The notes under the pieces: generated by a model
What the model was told of the DNA's origin: nothing
Database searches by the model: none
Seen by the model: the letters and a program-made list of their open reading frames with translations, nothing else
Source of the DNA: Branchiostoma floridae
Lineage: Eukaryota > Chordata > Leptocardii > Amphioxiformes > Branchiostomatidae
Direction: 5' to 3'
Length of the DNA stretch: 64,000 nt
Assembly (NCBI RefSeq): GCF_000003815.2
Contig: NC_049984.1
Coordinates: forward strand, 26,891,863-26,955,862
Position numbers and translations under genes: made by a program
In this document: piece by piece, positions 20,835 to 31,924 of the stretch
Position numbering within the stretch: position 1 is the first letter of the stretch
Layout of the letters: the number at the start of each line of letters is the position of its first letter

Positions 20835-21771
20835 TGGTTGTATCCCGGGAGCTCCAGTAAACACCGTGTTTACAGTTGAACCAAAGCTATTGCAGGACGC
20901 TCCAGAGGTTTTACTTTGCTGTGTGGACACTTACCAGTTCCCAATCCATTTCTCGGGGGTTTCGTGCATCGGAGTAGTTACACGGCGCTGACACATTGAA
21001 GTACTGGGCGACCCGCCTTCAGTGCACCAGCTGTGCTTGATGCCTGATCGGAACTTGGATTCCCCAGTGAAACTACGGAACAAGTCGAGTTCTACCATTC
21101 ATTTAAGGTTTATTTTATTTCGTAGATCTTTTAGGGACCTTCAGTATTTTTGAGGGTTCGAAACAGTAGTAGTTTTACAGCAACAAAAAGGCTACGAATT
21201 ACAATCGACTTTTTCCAGTGCATTGGCAATATTCCTTTTCAACTGGTTCATTCGAGTCCTATTATAGTTTTATGTACTAGTATTTCGTAGTTATTTCTTC
21301 ATTTTACATTACCACCGGCGATTGTTTTGTTGTCGAGTATTTTCACGGAAAAAAAGTACAAAGTTGGCGCAACTGTCATTTTCTGCCCTAAATGTCTATT
21401 TGTGATACTTGTTCACAAACATCTAGATGCTGTGGGGGGAGGTTCTGCCGGGAGGAGGAGCAGGCAGTCCTGACCGACATGGAGAATAAAGTGAGCACCT
21501 TGTTCAAGGCAGGACCAAGGACATCTCATATCTACGGACATCTCATGTACTAGTACTGTCTTTAGTCTTCTGGTAAAAAAAAACGTGAAATTCAGTCTTG
21601 GATTTTATAGGCTATGGAGAAGACTGTTTTTTTCTTCGGACTGTTGCTACTTTGTTCCTGGTAATGCCTGGAAGGCGAGTGAGGGGTGAGATCTGTATTT
21701 TTTCTTCTTCATTTTTGACTTGCTTACAGTATTCTTTTTTTTCTGAAATATTCACAGTTACCGAATGACCT
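20835..21771. other. Spacer
   Basis: No gene recognised. A possible intron end (TTCTTTTTTTTCTGAAATATTCACAG) lies at about 21735-21757, directly before the left target duplication of the foldback-like element. Confidence 0.3.
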
Positions 21772-21784
21772 CCTGAACGGAGGT
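21772..21784. repeat. Candidate TSD, left
   Basis: CCTGAACGGAGGT abuts the left terminal repeat. CCTGAACGTGAGGT (one extra base) lies at 25666-25679, five bases beyond the right terminal repeat. Confidence 0.55.
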
Positions 21785-21892
21785 ATGTCCAGAAATGGGG
21801 TAAATGTACGAAGTTTGTGTGTACGAACTTGTGCGAAGTTAAAGGTAGATATAGACCGTAATCGGTAAACTTCGGAAGTTTTAAGTGACGTC

Positions 21893-22890
21893 ATCTAAGT
21901 TCGTACAGGTAGGCAGGGTTGGTGTACGATGTACGATGTACGGAGTTAACAAATCTAAGTTCGTACAGGTAGGCAGGGTTGGTGTACGATGTACGATGTA
22001 CAGAGTTAACAAATCTAAGTTCGTACAGGTAGGCAGGGTTGGTGTACGATGTACAGAGTTAACAAATCTAAGTACGTACAGGTAGGCAGGGTTGGTGTAC
22101 GATGTACGATGTACAGAGTTAACAAATCTAAGTACGTACAGGTAGGCAGCGTTGGTGTACGATGTACGATGTACGGAGTTAACAAATCTAAGTTCGTACA
22201 GGTAGGCAGGGTTGGTGTACGATGTACGATGTACGGAGTTAACAAATCTAAGTTCGTACAGGTAGGCAGGGTTGGTGTACGATGTACGATGTACGGAGTT
22301 AACAAATCAAAGTTCGTACAGATAGGCAGGGTTGGTGTACGATGTACGGAGTTAACAAATCTAAGTTCGCACAGGTAGGCAGGGTTGGTGTACGATGTAC
22401 GATGTACGGAGTTAACAAATCAAAGTTCGTACAGGTAGGCAGGGTTGGTGTACGATGTACGATGTACGGAGTTAACACGATGTACGATGTACGGAGTTAA
22501 CAAATCTAAGTTCGTACAGGTAGGCAGGGTTGGTGTACGATGTACGATGTACAGAGTTAACAAATCTAAGTTCGTACAGGTAGGCAGGGTTGGTGTACGA
22601 TGTACGATGTACGGAGTTAACACGATGTACGATGTACGGAGTTAACAAATTTAAGTTCGTACAGGTAGGCAGGGTTGGTGTACGATGNNNNNNNNNNNNN
22701 NNNNNNNNNNNNNNNNNNNNNNNNNNNNNNNNNNNNNNNNNNNNNNNNNNNNNNNNNNNNNNNNNNNNNNNNNNNNNNNNNNNNNNNTCAGGTAGGCAGG
22801 GTTGGTGTACGATGTACGATGTACGGAGTTAACAAATCTAAGTTCGTACAGGTAGGCAGGGTTGATGTACGATGTACGGAGTTAACAAAA
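21893..22890 (+). repeat. 60-bp minisatellite (left subterminal array)
   Basis: At least sixteen units contain AAGTTCGTACAGGTAGGCAG and one or two GTACGAT steps. Unit length varies between about 52 and 60 bp (and some partial units) through loss or gain of the 8-bp GTACGATG step. The array is interrupted by a 100-N gap at 22688-22787, so the copy number is unresolved. Open frames across it (VQVGRVGVRCTMYGVNKSKF) are repeat artefacts. Confidence 0.95.
22688..22787. other. Assembly gap, 100 N
   Basis: A standard-size placeholder gap inside the 60-bp tandem array; the repeat was evidently not resolved. Confidence 0.99.
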
Positions 22891-23117
22891 TACATCGTAC
22901 ACCAAATAAATATTTGTGTTCATTAAGTGCATTGAAGTGCATTGAATTGTGGTCACGCCAGAAATACAAAGTTGGCAGATCAAAGACCATACAGAAGGCA
23001 CTTGAAAAAGTTTTGAATAATAGAAAGTAACAGAATTTAGAATGATAAAAGTATTGTCGATTTCTCATAAATTTTAACGTTCTCACTAAGGCATAATGGT
23101 ATACAACACTCACAAAA

Positions 23118-23930
23118 ATGCTACCTAATGTTAGTCAAAACAAAATGATCTTGACTAAACTCATTTCATATAAGTCATTCTATAGGAACCTTACTTTTAT
23201 AAGATGGTTGATTCTAACGTCATCTGGCCTGACACCACTGTTTGTTACCAATAAGGGTGTCAGGCAGGAGTGTAACCTAAGCCCTAGACTTTTTAATCTT
23301 TTTAAAATCGACCTAGTTCACGAGTTAGATAATGCCGAATGTTCTCCACCCGCACTCAACAATTTGTCATTTTGACTATAAGCAGACGATGTTATCATAT
23401 TCTCTAAGACCAAAAAGGGACTGCAAAGCGGTTTAAATAAACTAAACGTATTTTGCACTAAATTGAAGCTCGAAGTGAATCTAAAGACAACAAAATTATC
23501 AAATTCAACAAGTCTGGTCGATTATGTTCAAAACAACCTTTTTTATTCAGACAAGAGACAGTAGACATCGTATCTGCATATTGTTACCTAGGTATTACAA
23601 TAACGTCATCAGGTACGTTTGCATTATCCAAAAAACGATTGTCAAACAAAGCGCGCAAAGCCATGCACAGCTTCAAATGTACAGCTCGTAAACAGTCTCA
23701 CCCGATAGCCTTCTAAGAATATTCGATTCCTCTGTTAAACCCATTCCGTTATATGGTTGTGAAATTTCGGGTACTAAGAAATTAAACGATAAATCTGCGA
23801 TCGAAATTACACACAACCAATTCTGCAAGAACATTCTTGGAGAAATAGTAGTAATTTAGCATGTAGGTCTGAATTAGGCAGACTTCCACTTGACGTAGAT
23901 ATTTCCGGTAGACTTGTAAAATTACTACTA
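23118..23930 (+). pseudogene. LINE (Jockey/CR1-like) reverse transcriptase remnant
   Basis: The frame reads LVTNKGVRQECNLSPRLFNL, the conserved GVRQGxxLSPxLFN block. Then comes a palm motif whose Tyr is replaced by a stop (TAA 23379-23381) followed by ADDVIIFSK, then GLQSGLNKLNVFCTKLKLEV. Later frames include YLGITITSSG-like, YGCEISGTKKLND and FCKNILG pieces, all typical of the thumb region. Several stops and frameshifts make it inactive. No endonuclease domain is present. Confidence 0.8.
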
Positions 23931-24840
23931 TGTTAAAGAGTTAGCTTTTTTGAAACATATGTTACATCGTCTTGTATTATTTGTCCGCTCCCTTTCATGT
24001 TACCAAAAATTAGTTAGTAGTTAAGAATTTGCAATAAACTATTCTTTGATTTATTTTACCAATGGCTACTACTTTTCCACCAACCCTTTGAGTAAATAGG
24101 CATCGGCTTAGTAAAGGAATTGGTTTCGTGGGAGATTGATGGAGTGAATGAGTGTATAATGTTGTGTCTTTATTGCATGTTGAGTACGTTCTCGCTGACA
24201 TGGCACAGTGCTAAGTTCATTATCAAAGCTATTCTACGTCATGTTATAAGTATAAACTTTAATCTTTAAGTGGCGTAACATTCATCATGATATATTACTA
24301 TCAACATTTATTAGAATTCTAAAAAAACTTTACCTATCCTACTTAAAGATAGATACTGACGTGTGTAAACAAGTGTTCAGTTAGTTGTCTAGGTAAAGCA
24401 AAATGACAAAGCACATGAGTCGTGAAAGATTCATCTTCTTCCTGCTGTACCTAGCCCATCTACACAATGTTCGAGAAGAGAGAAAACTAGAGAGAGAGCA
24501 GGACTGCTGACCTTGTAAATTATCAAAAATAATGTTCAACAAAAGATAAATGCAATACATGTTGCATTTTTCTTATTTTCGGACAAAACATCGTTATTCT
24601 AATAAGATAATGGTTTATAATCGATTTACAAAAACATATAATTATGAAACAACAAAAATAAGCCGTGTAATTGTATTAAATGCGTCCGTTTGTCTGCAGT
24701 GCCGTCTTTAAATTTTTCTGTGGCACTGTAATGCAGAAAGGTCTAGGTATAATATAATTCAACTTTACGTGGTGATCGATGATGAGAGCATGTGATTAAC
24801 GCGTGGCTGACCATGTGCGACAGGTGAAAGTAGAATAGAA
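23931..24840. other. AT-rich spacer inside the foldback-like element
   Basis: No coding sequence or repeat ends recognised; short ORFs only. Confidence 0.3.
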
Positions 24841-24844
24841 TACT

Positions 24845-25530
24845 GCGTACGGAGTTAGCATAACCCACAGCATAGTCAAAACATCTTGACTTCGTACACA
24901 AGGCCTGACCCATATGCGAAGATAGCATAACTCACAACAAAGTCAAAACATTTTAACTTCGTACATCGTACTTCGTACATTAAATCCTCCCCATGTACGA
25001 ACTTAGCATAACCCACAAAATAGAAAACATTTTAACTTCGTACATCGTACTTCGTACATTAGGTCCGCCCCATGTACGAACTTAGCATAACCCACAAAAT
25101 AGAAAACATTTTAACTTCGTACATCGTACATCGTAAACTAGGTCCGCCCCATGTACGAACTTAGCATAACCCACAAAATAGAAAACATTTTAACTTCGTA
25201 CATCGTACTTCGTACATTAGGTCCGCCCCATGTACGAACTTAGCATAACCCACAAAATAGAAAACATTTTAACTTCGTACATCGTACTTCGTACATTAGG
25301 TCCGCCCCATGTACGAACTTAGCATAACCCACAAAATAGAAAACATTTTAACTTCGTACATCGTACATTAGGTCCGCCCCATGTACGAACTTAGCATAAC
25401 CCACAAAATAGAAAACATTTTAACTTCGTACATCGTACATTAGGTCCGCCCCATGTACGAACTTATCATAACCCACAAAATATAAAACATTTTAACTTCG
25501 TACATCGTACTTCGTACATTAGGTCCGCCC
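24845..25530 (+). repeat. 79-bp minisatellite (right subterminal array)
   Basis: About nine units share CCATGTACGAACTTAGCATA, ACCCACAAAATAGAAAACAT and CTTCGTACATCGTAC. The first two are degenerate and the last ones nearly identical. Some units lack the second CTTCGTACAT step. Relative to the left array the shared words are in inverse orientation. Confidence 0.95.
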
Positions 25531-25664
25531 CATAATTGTCGACGTTTCCCGAACTTTGCCGACAGCGGTTGTCGGAAGTCGTCGGAAGCTAGAAGTTGTC
25601 GGAAATTACGTGTGACGTAGGCTGATCCAAACTTCGTACATTTCACCCATTTCTGGACATGTAT

Positions 25665-26220
25665 GCCTGAACGTGAGGTTGAAGAACTTCAAAAACTTCC
25701 TAAAAATGATGCTTATCGTGAGGAATCCTTCATTACTTCATAGCTGTATAGCAACCAAACGTGACTTTGGCAGTATTCATTGGTAGAAAAGGTTACATTA
25801 ACAAATTGCCCCTGAAGTTAAACACTTTCCGTGGTTTTTTTGTTTTTACCACCAGGGCCAAAAAGGCTATTCGTCTGGTTTCCTTCGGAGGACAGAGGAC
25901 TGATAGTAGAGGCAAACAATGTTATAGGGCCAAAGTTGTAGAGTTTTTACATAAATGAACTACAGGAGAAGTGGTCATCAGCGTCCAGGAGACTGGTCAC
26001 TACCTGGACACACGGGCTCGGACGCAATCAAAAAGTCAGTTGCCTCAGTAATGTTATCAACAATTGCCAACAACAGCACTCTTTAGGAACATTGCAGCAA
26101 CTGCAACTCTTGACGAGTACAAAACAAGGGTAGGCCAGCTTATGGCCTCTGACGTCTGGCAAGAAGGTGACCGGCTCAGAACATGGTTTTCAAGTGGCTT
26201 CCAAATGCTGAGGTATGTAT
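25665..26220 (+). pseudogene. Unrecognised transposase-associated exons
   Basis: Protein-like frames are EVEELQKLPKNDAYREESF (25677 on), TLAVFIGRKGYINKLPLKLN continuing FRGFFVFTTRAKKAIRLVSF (25761-25958), and LFRNIAATATLDEYKTRVGQ with a following WQEGDRLRTWFSSGFQM before a GTATGT donor. They occur in order in different frames. With the ESANALLKRF block at 26.9 kb they may be one transposase-like repeat gene. The first frame begins inside the duplicated target site of the foldback-like element, so the element probably inserted into this gene. Confidence 0.4.
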
Positions 26221-26878
26221 GGAGGTTGAGTAACTATTTTCCCTTTTCTTTTTAAGCTTGTATTTAGTTATTAGATATACATGTATAATGACTTTAGTAC
26301 ATCTACATTGCTTGCTTTTTCATGCAGAATTTGGTCCATGTCTTCCGGGATGAAAACTTTATCACGTCCGATCTAAGGAAAAAATATACAAATCTCCTAT
26401 ACGTTCTTTGTTAGAATATGCTGACATTGTCTGGCACATGTCTGAAATATGCTGACTCCTCTACATACATTGGCTCCACGCACCGACTTATCATTCTCGG
26501 TACTTATCCTCCTCGGTAGGGAACGCCACCACCTACCATTCTCTATCACAGGCAGTAACTGTTGATGTTGACTCTAACACCACAATTTTTGTTAACACTA
26601 CAGGAGTCCCAGGTGTTGTGTACATTCAAAGCCATACAGCTACACTTACTAATTGCATTTTGCGTGTCTTTGGTGGTTTGTGTCAGAAACAGTCTGTCTA
26701 TTCTGATGCAAACCTGAAAGAAATTATACTCTTCGTTTCATTGCTGTTTCAGGCCGTCGAGGGAAGTGAACACTCAGACTGACGAGTGTGCTTTTGACAG
26801 ATGTAAAATTGACACTTTTCATGGCAGTGAAGTAATTTTGGGTGACCTGTGTATAATTCCGTCTGGGGCGGGTATTGT

Positions 26879-27310
26879 CTATACACCCAGAACAGTTGCG
26901 AGTCTGCAAATGCTCTCTTGAAAAGATTTTTACCGCAAGACTTAGATACGTTCATTCAGACCATCAGAAAACTAGTTTCCTGGCAGGAGGAACATATAGT
27001 CCTGGCATATCTAGGCATGTCTGATAAATGGGAAGTGAGGCACGATATCCTTAAAAGAGAATCAAATTGGTTGCTACAATCAAATACGACAAACACGGAA
27101 GACAGAAAGAAACGACTGCTGTTCATGGGGATGCCAAAACATAACATTACTAGTAACAACACAGACAGTGACAGAAATTAATTGGCGAGAGATTTGCAAG
27201 AAACAGAGGTAACACCGCAGGTGGATAGTGTACAAAGTGAGGCAGAGATATCATTGGAAGAAGAAGAGAACTGTGTCATTTGGGGTACAATATTTCAACT
27301 TACTGCCCAA
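26879..27310 (+). pseudogene. MULE/FAR1-like transposase C-terminal block, uninterrupted copy
   Basis: The frame reads NSCESANALLKRFLPQ then DTFIQTIRKLVSWQEEHIV and SDKWEVRHDILKRESNWLLQ. The pattern NxxESxNxxLK followed by a long helical segment resembles what comes after the MULE domain in Mutator-like transposases. The stretch continues past a stop at 27179 with a second conserved block, CVIWGTIFQL at about 27280. A homologous copy lies at 59950-60265 and resumes at 61500, separated by a Tc1-like insertion. This copy shows the site before insertion. Confidence 0.6.
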
Positions 27311-27424
27311 ATAAACAGAGGTGCTAATCGACTTCTTAGTATGGTCAATGTATCGGCTTGATCCGCAGGAATTTTATAAGAATCTAACAACCTTCAATAC
27401 AGAAATCAAATTGCCGAATGAAAG

Positions 27425-27697
27425 TTGAAGCTGGCTACCTGGCCACAAGAAAGGGCATCACAACTTATCCCAGATGATAGTATTAAATACTGTGGACGAG
27501 GAATTATAGGAGTCCATTCACCTATTTATTTTAGATACAGATTAAAAGAGGGTAGGCATGTTTCTGTCCACCTGGGTCTTCCAGCTACACACAGATTGAA
27601 TTTTAATAATCATGAAATAGGTGGAAATGTTTTTAAAATATCTCTGTTGCAACATACGCAAGGAATATCAAAGGATTTTTTCTGTGTCTTTTCTTGA
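27425..27697 (+). CDS. Unrecognised ORF
   Basis: A 90-residue frame contains YFRYRLKEGRHVSVHLGLPA and LNFNNHEIGGNVFKISLL. It is protein-like and follows the transposase-like block at 26.9-27.3 kb by about 100 bases, so it may be its C-terminal exon. No family was recognised. Confidence 0.3.
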   Translation: MKLATWPQERASQLIPDDSIKYCGRGIIGVHSPIYFRYRLKEGRHVSVHLGLPATHRLNFNNHEIGGNVFKISLLQHTQGISKDFFCVFS

Positions 27698-28365
27698 TTT
27701 ACTCTACGTTGTCCACAAATGTTTTTGTCATTTTTCGTCTAGGAACTAATCAATGACTAATGTCACAGGGATTTCACCATAAATTTAGATTTTGAATGTG
27801 GCAGAGCCAAGGAGCGAGACTTTGCAATACTTAATAACCTGTTGCGGGCAAAGCCATACGGGACCTCGATGGCTTTCGAAGCTTACCTAATGTGATCAAT
27901 AATCAAGAGGATTTACAACTTCAGATGGAATAGGGACAGAAATAGGACTTTCAAACTCAGTACGGCGGCTTCTGTACTTCTACTAACTCTATGAACAATA
28001 TAACTTCAAAACGTTCAGGTTTGTGTCTGCGTCTTACATCTGTGTGAAGAATCCAAGGTGAGTTCGGTTATTACTTCTTTGTAAACCTAGTACCCCGGCT
28101 GAGGCTCCGACGACAAGATCTAGAGTGGAGCGCTTACAGTAAAACATAGTTTGGTAAACATTTTTTGATACTGTGATGCTGGCCCTGCTGGACCGAAGCG
28201 GCCAGCGCCGGACGAGGTCATGAAGGAGAAGAAGAAGCGGAGGAAGATGGGCATGGATGATGAACAACATAAACCATCCGTCAAAGTATCTAACACAATA
28301 ATGGAGCCGCGCGTGTCATTACAAAGATGTGACAGTATAAGGATGCAGCTCCTACAGACAAGACT

Positions 28366-29174
28366 TCAGATGGAGAAGACCGTTTGTCATATCTACAACA
28401 GTATACCAGAGGGGAGGCCAAGAAGATTGTGGACAGCTGTTTCCTAATGGAACCAGAAGAAGGATTCAGAACAGCAAAAGAATCCCTAAAAGAAAGATAC
28501 GGGACACCCCACAAGATATCTCGGGCGTACTCCGTGCAAGCCTCCAAGTGGCCCGAGATCTAAGCAGAAGACAAAACGGCATTGAAGAACTTCGTTTTGT
28601 TCTTAATGGAATGCAGAAACGCCATGAGTGGAGACAGGTACCTGAGAGAGTTGGATCATTATTCCAACATCAAGTTGCTTGTGGACAAGCTACCGTTTAA
28701 GCTCAAGGAACGCTGGAGGAGACGGTCCCATGAGATAATTAAAGAGCGTCCAGTTTCATTCTCAGACTTTGTAAGCTTCATAAAGAAGGAAGAAGACGTT
28801 GTCTCTAATGAGGTCTTTGGCGATCTCAACAACAGAGAGCAGAGCCAAATTTCGAGCTTCAAACAGAAGCAAGGACCAAGGCGAGGTTCAAGCTTAGCAT
28901 TAGCTATGGCAACAGACAACGCAGAAGCTGAGTCTACAGGTGGCTGTCTATACTGTGCGAAAACCAATCATTGCCTGAATGACTGTAGGGTGTTCGGAGC
29001 CAAACCAATGGACCAACGCTTGCGGTACATCAAAGGCCAGGGATTGTGCTTTGGTTGCTTGAAAGCTACACACCTGGCGAGGGACAGCGGGCAGAGTGTA
29101 AGAAGTGTCAAAGATCTCACCCTACGGTGTTACACCGAGATGCTGAAACGGCACACAAGAAAACGGCTGCAGTA
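28366..29174 (+). pseudogene. BEL/Pao retrotransposon gag fragment
   Basis: One frame runs from about 28366 to the stop at 29173, with a single internal TAA at 28561-28563. It starts with a DRLSYLQQYTRGEA block, then FRTAKESLKERYGTP, typical of the BEL/Pao gag (DUF1759) domain. It ends in two zinc knuckles. The first, CLYCAKTNHCLNDC, has perfect CX2CX4HX4C spacing. The second, CFGCLKATHLARDS, has its last Cys changed to Ser. Protease, reverse transcriptase and LTRs are not visible: downstream sequence is another transposon. Confidence 0.8.
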
Positions 29175-29194
29175 GGTCATGTACTACAGGAGAG

Positions 29195-29430
29195 ATAAAA
29201 CCAATGGCGAAAATGACCAGGAAGACATTCCCAAAGTCACCTTGCTTGGAGATGGCCGGTGTGACTCGCCAGGGTACAACACCAAGCTTTGCAGCTATAC
29301 TTTCATGGAGGAAAAAACTAAATACATCATAAACTTTCAGCTCATCCAAGTTTCAGTGACAACAAGCTCGCAGGCCAGGGAGAAGATGGTCTTTCTTCAG
29401 TCAAGTACTTCATTGAAGATGGCGTGAATG
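29195..29430 (+). pseudogene. Second DSPG-type transposase fragment
   Basis: The frame reads VTLLGDGRCDSPGYNTKLCS then YTFMEEKTKYIINFQLIQV. It corresponds to the catalytic DGRxDSPGHxAxY exon of the gene at 7075-9745, but differs in the GH to GY position and diverges afterwards. It begins some 20 bases after the BEL/Pao gag stop, so the two repeats are fused end to end. Confidence 0.65.
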
Positions 29431-29782
29431 TAATGCAATGTAACAGACCGCCATGTTGGCAAAAAGGCTGTCTTGAGTCGTATCGTGACTACACCCTGGC
29501 TGATACGTTTAGTACATTGTGTCAAACATCCGCCAGGCCCTGGGGAAGAGAGTCCTCGTAGCCAAGGAGTACAACTTTGTCAGGCACGTGCTTCTCACCT
29601 TCTTGATCAGCGACTCGTCAGTAAGGCATAGATAGCGATAGGAAGAGTTCATAGACATCCATATCACAGCCAAAATCTTAATTTGTACACAACACAAATA
29701 CAAGATAAATTAAATACGTATGACAGTTCCATGAGTAATTTTCTAAATACGTTTTCTGATACTAACGACATGTGACGCTGGG

Positions 29783-29872
29783 ATATCTCATGCCCTGTCA
29801 TACACACGAAGATGTTGACCAAATGTTCAGCAGGTTCTCAACAAATTTAGACATAAAAGGGATGCACCAAAC
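29783..29872 (+). pseudogene. DUF7869-type HTHEDVDQMFSR fragment
   Basis: The frame reads GYLMPCHTHEDVDQMFSRFS then TNLD. The same block in degenerate form (VGRTQEDVDQLFSRV) is in the gene at 55989-57450. The conserved VGHTHxDVDQxFSR string belongs to the DUF7869 family found in repeat-rich eukaryotic genomes. Only this block survives here. Confidence 0.6.
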
Positions 29873-30015
29873 ACTCAAGAGCTCAAATGCTTGTCGGATG
29901 CATACACGCCAAACCCAAAATGCAGGTACGGTACGGTAAAGCTCTATGTCTCTTTCTTTATGATTTACTGTTTGTGCAAAAAGATGTGAATTTTGGCTTG
30001 TTGCCAACTAGGCAT

Positions 30016-31216
30016 GAAATTGAGGATAATGAAGTTCATTTTGCATTCTTCGAACCTTGTTCTAGACTACAATAACCACTATATAACAACTTCCAATTTA
30101 AACTTTGAAAAATGAATGGAATAGAAACACACCCTTCCGAAAGAGCGCCAGTGGTTCTATCACCATAACGTACGCTGACACTATACAACACATAAAACGT
30201 CCATAAAAACTGGGCGCCGCCTAGTAACATTTTCTCACGTTATTTCTTGAGTGCGACAGAAATTGTCCAAACGAAACTCCAATCAAGGTCACCAGGGACA
30301 AAGTTACATTGCTGGCTAAAGAGTCCTAAAGAATCGGACGAAGGGTAACATGTAATCTAGAGTCGTGGGGGTAGAGAATGTGGCAGACCTTCAGGCAATT
30401 TCTCAAAGACAAGAAATTGAGGATAATGAAGTTCATTTTGCATTCTTCGAACCTTGTTCTAGACTACAATAACCACTATATAACAACTTCCAATTTAAAC
30501 TTTGAAAAATGAATGGAATAGAAACACACCCTTCCGAAAGAGCGCCAGTGGTTCTATCACCATAACGTACGCTGACACTATACAACACATAAAACGTCCA
30601 TAAAAACTGGGCGCCGCCTAGTAACATTTTCTCAAGTTATTTCTTGAGTGCGACAGAAATTGTCCAAACGAAACTCCAATCAAGGTCACCAGGGACAAAG
30701 TTACATTGCTGGCTAAAGAGTCCTGAAGAATCGGACGAAGGGTAACATGTAATCTAGAGTCGTGGGGGTAGAGAATCCTTCGTGGCAGACCTTCAGGCAA
30801 TTTCTCAAAGACAAGAAATTGAGGATAATGAAGTTCATTTTGCATTCTTCGAACCTTGTTCTAGACTACAATAACCACTATATAACAACTTCCAATTTAA
30901 ACTTTGAAAAATGAATGGAATAGAAACACACCCTTCCGAAAGAGCGCCAGTGGTTCTATCACCATAACGTACGCTGACACTATACAACACATAAAACGTC
31001 CATAAAAACTGGGCGCCGCCTAGTAACATTTTCTCAAGTTATTTCTTGAGTGCGACAGAAATTGTCCAAACGAAACTCCAATCAAGGTCACCAGGGACAA
31101 AGTTACATTGCTGGCTAAAGAGTCCTGAAGAATCGGACGAAGGGTAACATGTAATCTAGAGACGTGGGGGTAGAGAATCCTTCGTGGCAGACCTTCAGGC
31201 AATTTCTCAAAGACAA
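30016..31216. repeat. Three tandem copies of a 397-402-bp unit
   Basis: Units are 30016-30412 (397 bp), 30413-30814 (402 bp) and 30815-31216 (402 bp). They are almost identical; the first lacks five bases (the CCTTC step near its end). Each contains the same 64-codon minus-strand frame, which shows no known domain. A short remnant (TTTCTCAAAGACAAGAA) is repeated directly after the third unit. A recent tandem duplication or an assembly artefact would both explain it. Confidence 0.95.
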
Positions 31217-31219
31217 GAA

Positions 31220-31800
31220 TTTCTCAAAGACAAGAAGGACGTCTATTGCCTAAGTACGCTCACAGAATGTATCTTCCATAACTATACACTTAACTTAAAT
31301 CAGCAGTGCTTCTTTTCCTTAGTTAACAGTTTATTTTATATTTATTAGTACGTTAAAATTGCAATTGACATTGATGTTTGTTTTATTATCCCTTGGATAT
31401 ATCAGAGTATTGAGATTGAAATCTTGTTCTGTCTGCCCAGTAGCTGCTGAGCCGGAGCCAGATGATTATGATGCCGATGAGGCATGCTTCAAAGACGACC
31501 CCCCCCCCCCCCCCATGATTTAACCTGTTACAGTATTTGTTGCTCTGAAACAACGTGATGCTAGCATTGACGAGACGCAAAACAGAATCATCGCAGGATA
31601 AGAAGACAATCACGTTAAAAACAAAAGGCCAGGTGAGCACGGTCCTCGGTACCTGCATCCACAGACAGAAGCAGTGACACTGATTGTGAAGTAGACTGTA
31701 TCAGGGAGATAAACGGCTTGATAGTGCAGTAATACTCAAGCATAAAATTGATTCTAATTTGAAAATAGGACATATAAATTTCAGTATCAGCCAACCAGTG
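31220..31800. other. Spacer with a possible acidic exon
   Basis: A plus-strand frame at about 31440-31500 reads AAEPEPDDYDADEACFKDD and then enters a run of sixteen C. It looks like the start of an acidic exon interrupted by the homopolymer. Nothing else was recognised. Confidence 0.3.
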
Positions 31801-31805
31801 CAATA

Positions 31806-31924
31806 AAAGCAGCTTTCGACACCTCAGGAAACAGCACCATGAGTTCGGCAGACCTGCAGGCCAGTGGATTCAGCTTTGACTCCTTCAGCATCCCAAATCC
31901 AAGGTCACAAGCGACAGATTACGG
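31806..31924 (+). pseudogene. Unknown exon (ADLQASG-DSF-IP family), copy 1
   Basis: Frame AAFDTSGNSTMSSADLQASG then FSFDSFSIPNPRSQATDY, ending at a GGTGAGC donor. A paralogous exon at about 63510-63620 reads GTAPADLQASGCSSDSFNIP. This is probably the 5' exon of a repeat-borne gene of unknown function. Confidence 0.5.

Larger units (their letters stand above)
21785..25660. mobile_element. Foldback-like composite element, about 3.9 kb
   Basis: The ends 21785-21816 and 25629-25660 are inverted copies at 30 of 32 bases, beginning ATGTCCAGAAATGG. Inside each end lies a tandem array: 60-bp units on the left and about 79-bp units on the right. The two arrays share the words GTACGATGTACG, AGTTA and CTAAGTTCGTACA in opposite orientation, so they are diverged versions of one subterminal repeat. 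A dead LINE fragment lies between them. Short TIRs plus inverted tandem arrays are the structure of foldback elements. The true length is unknown because of an N gap in the left array. Confidence 0.7.

Noticed and set aside
21885..22926. Repetitive ORFs such as VQVGRVGVRCTMYGVNKSKF on both strands
   Set aside because: Direct translation of a 60-bp non-coding minisatellite whose period is a multiple of three; no start, splice or non-repetitive part supports coding.
21893..25530. CRISPR array
   Set aside because: The repeats are contiguous tandem units without unique spacers, and the genome is eukaryotic.
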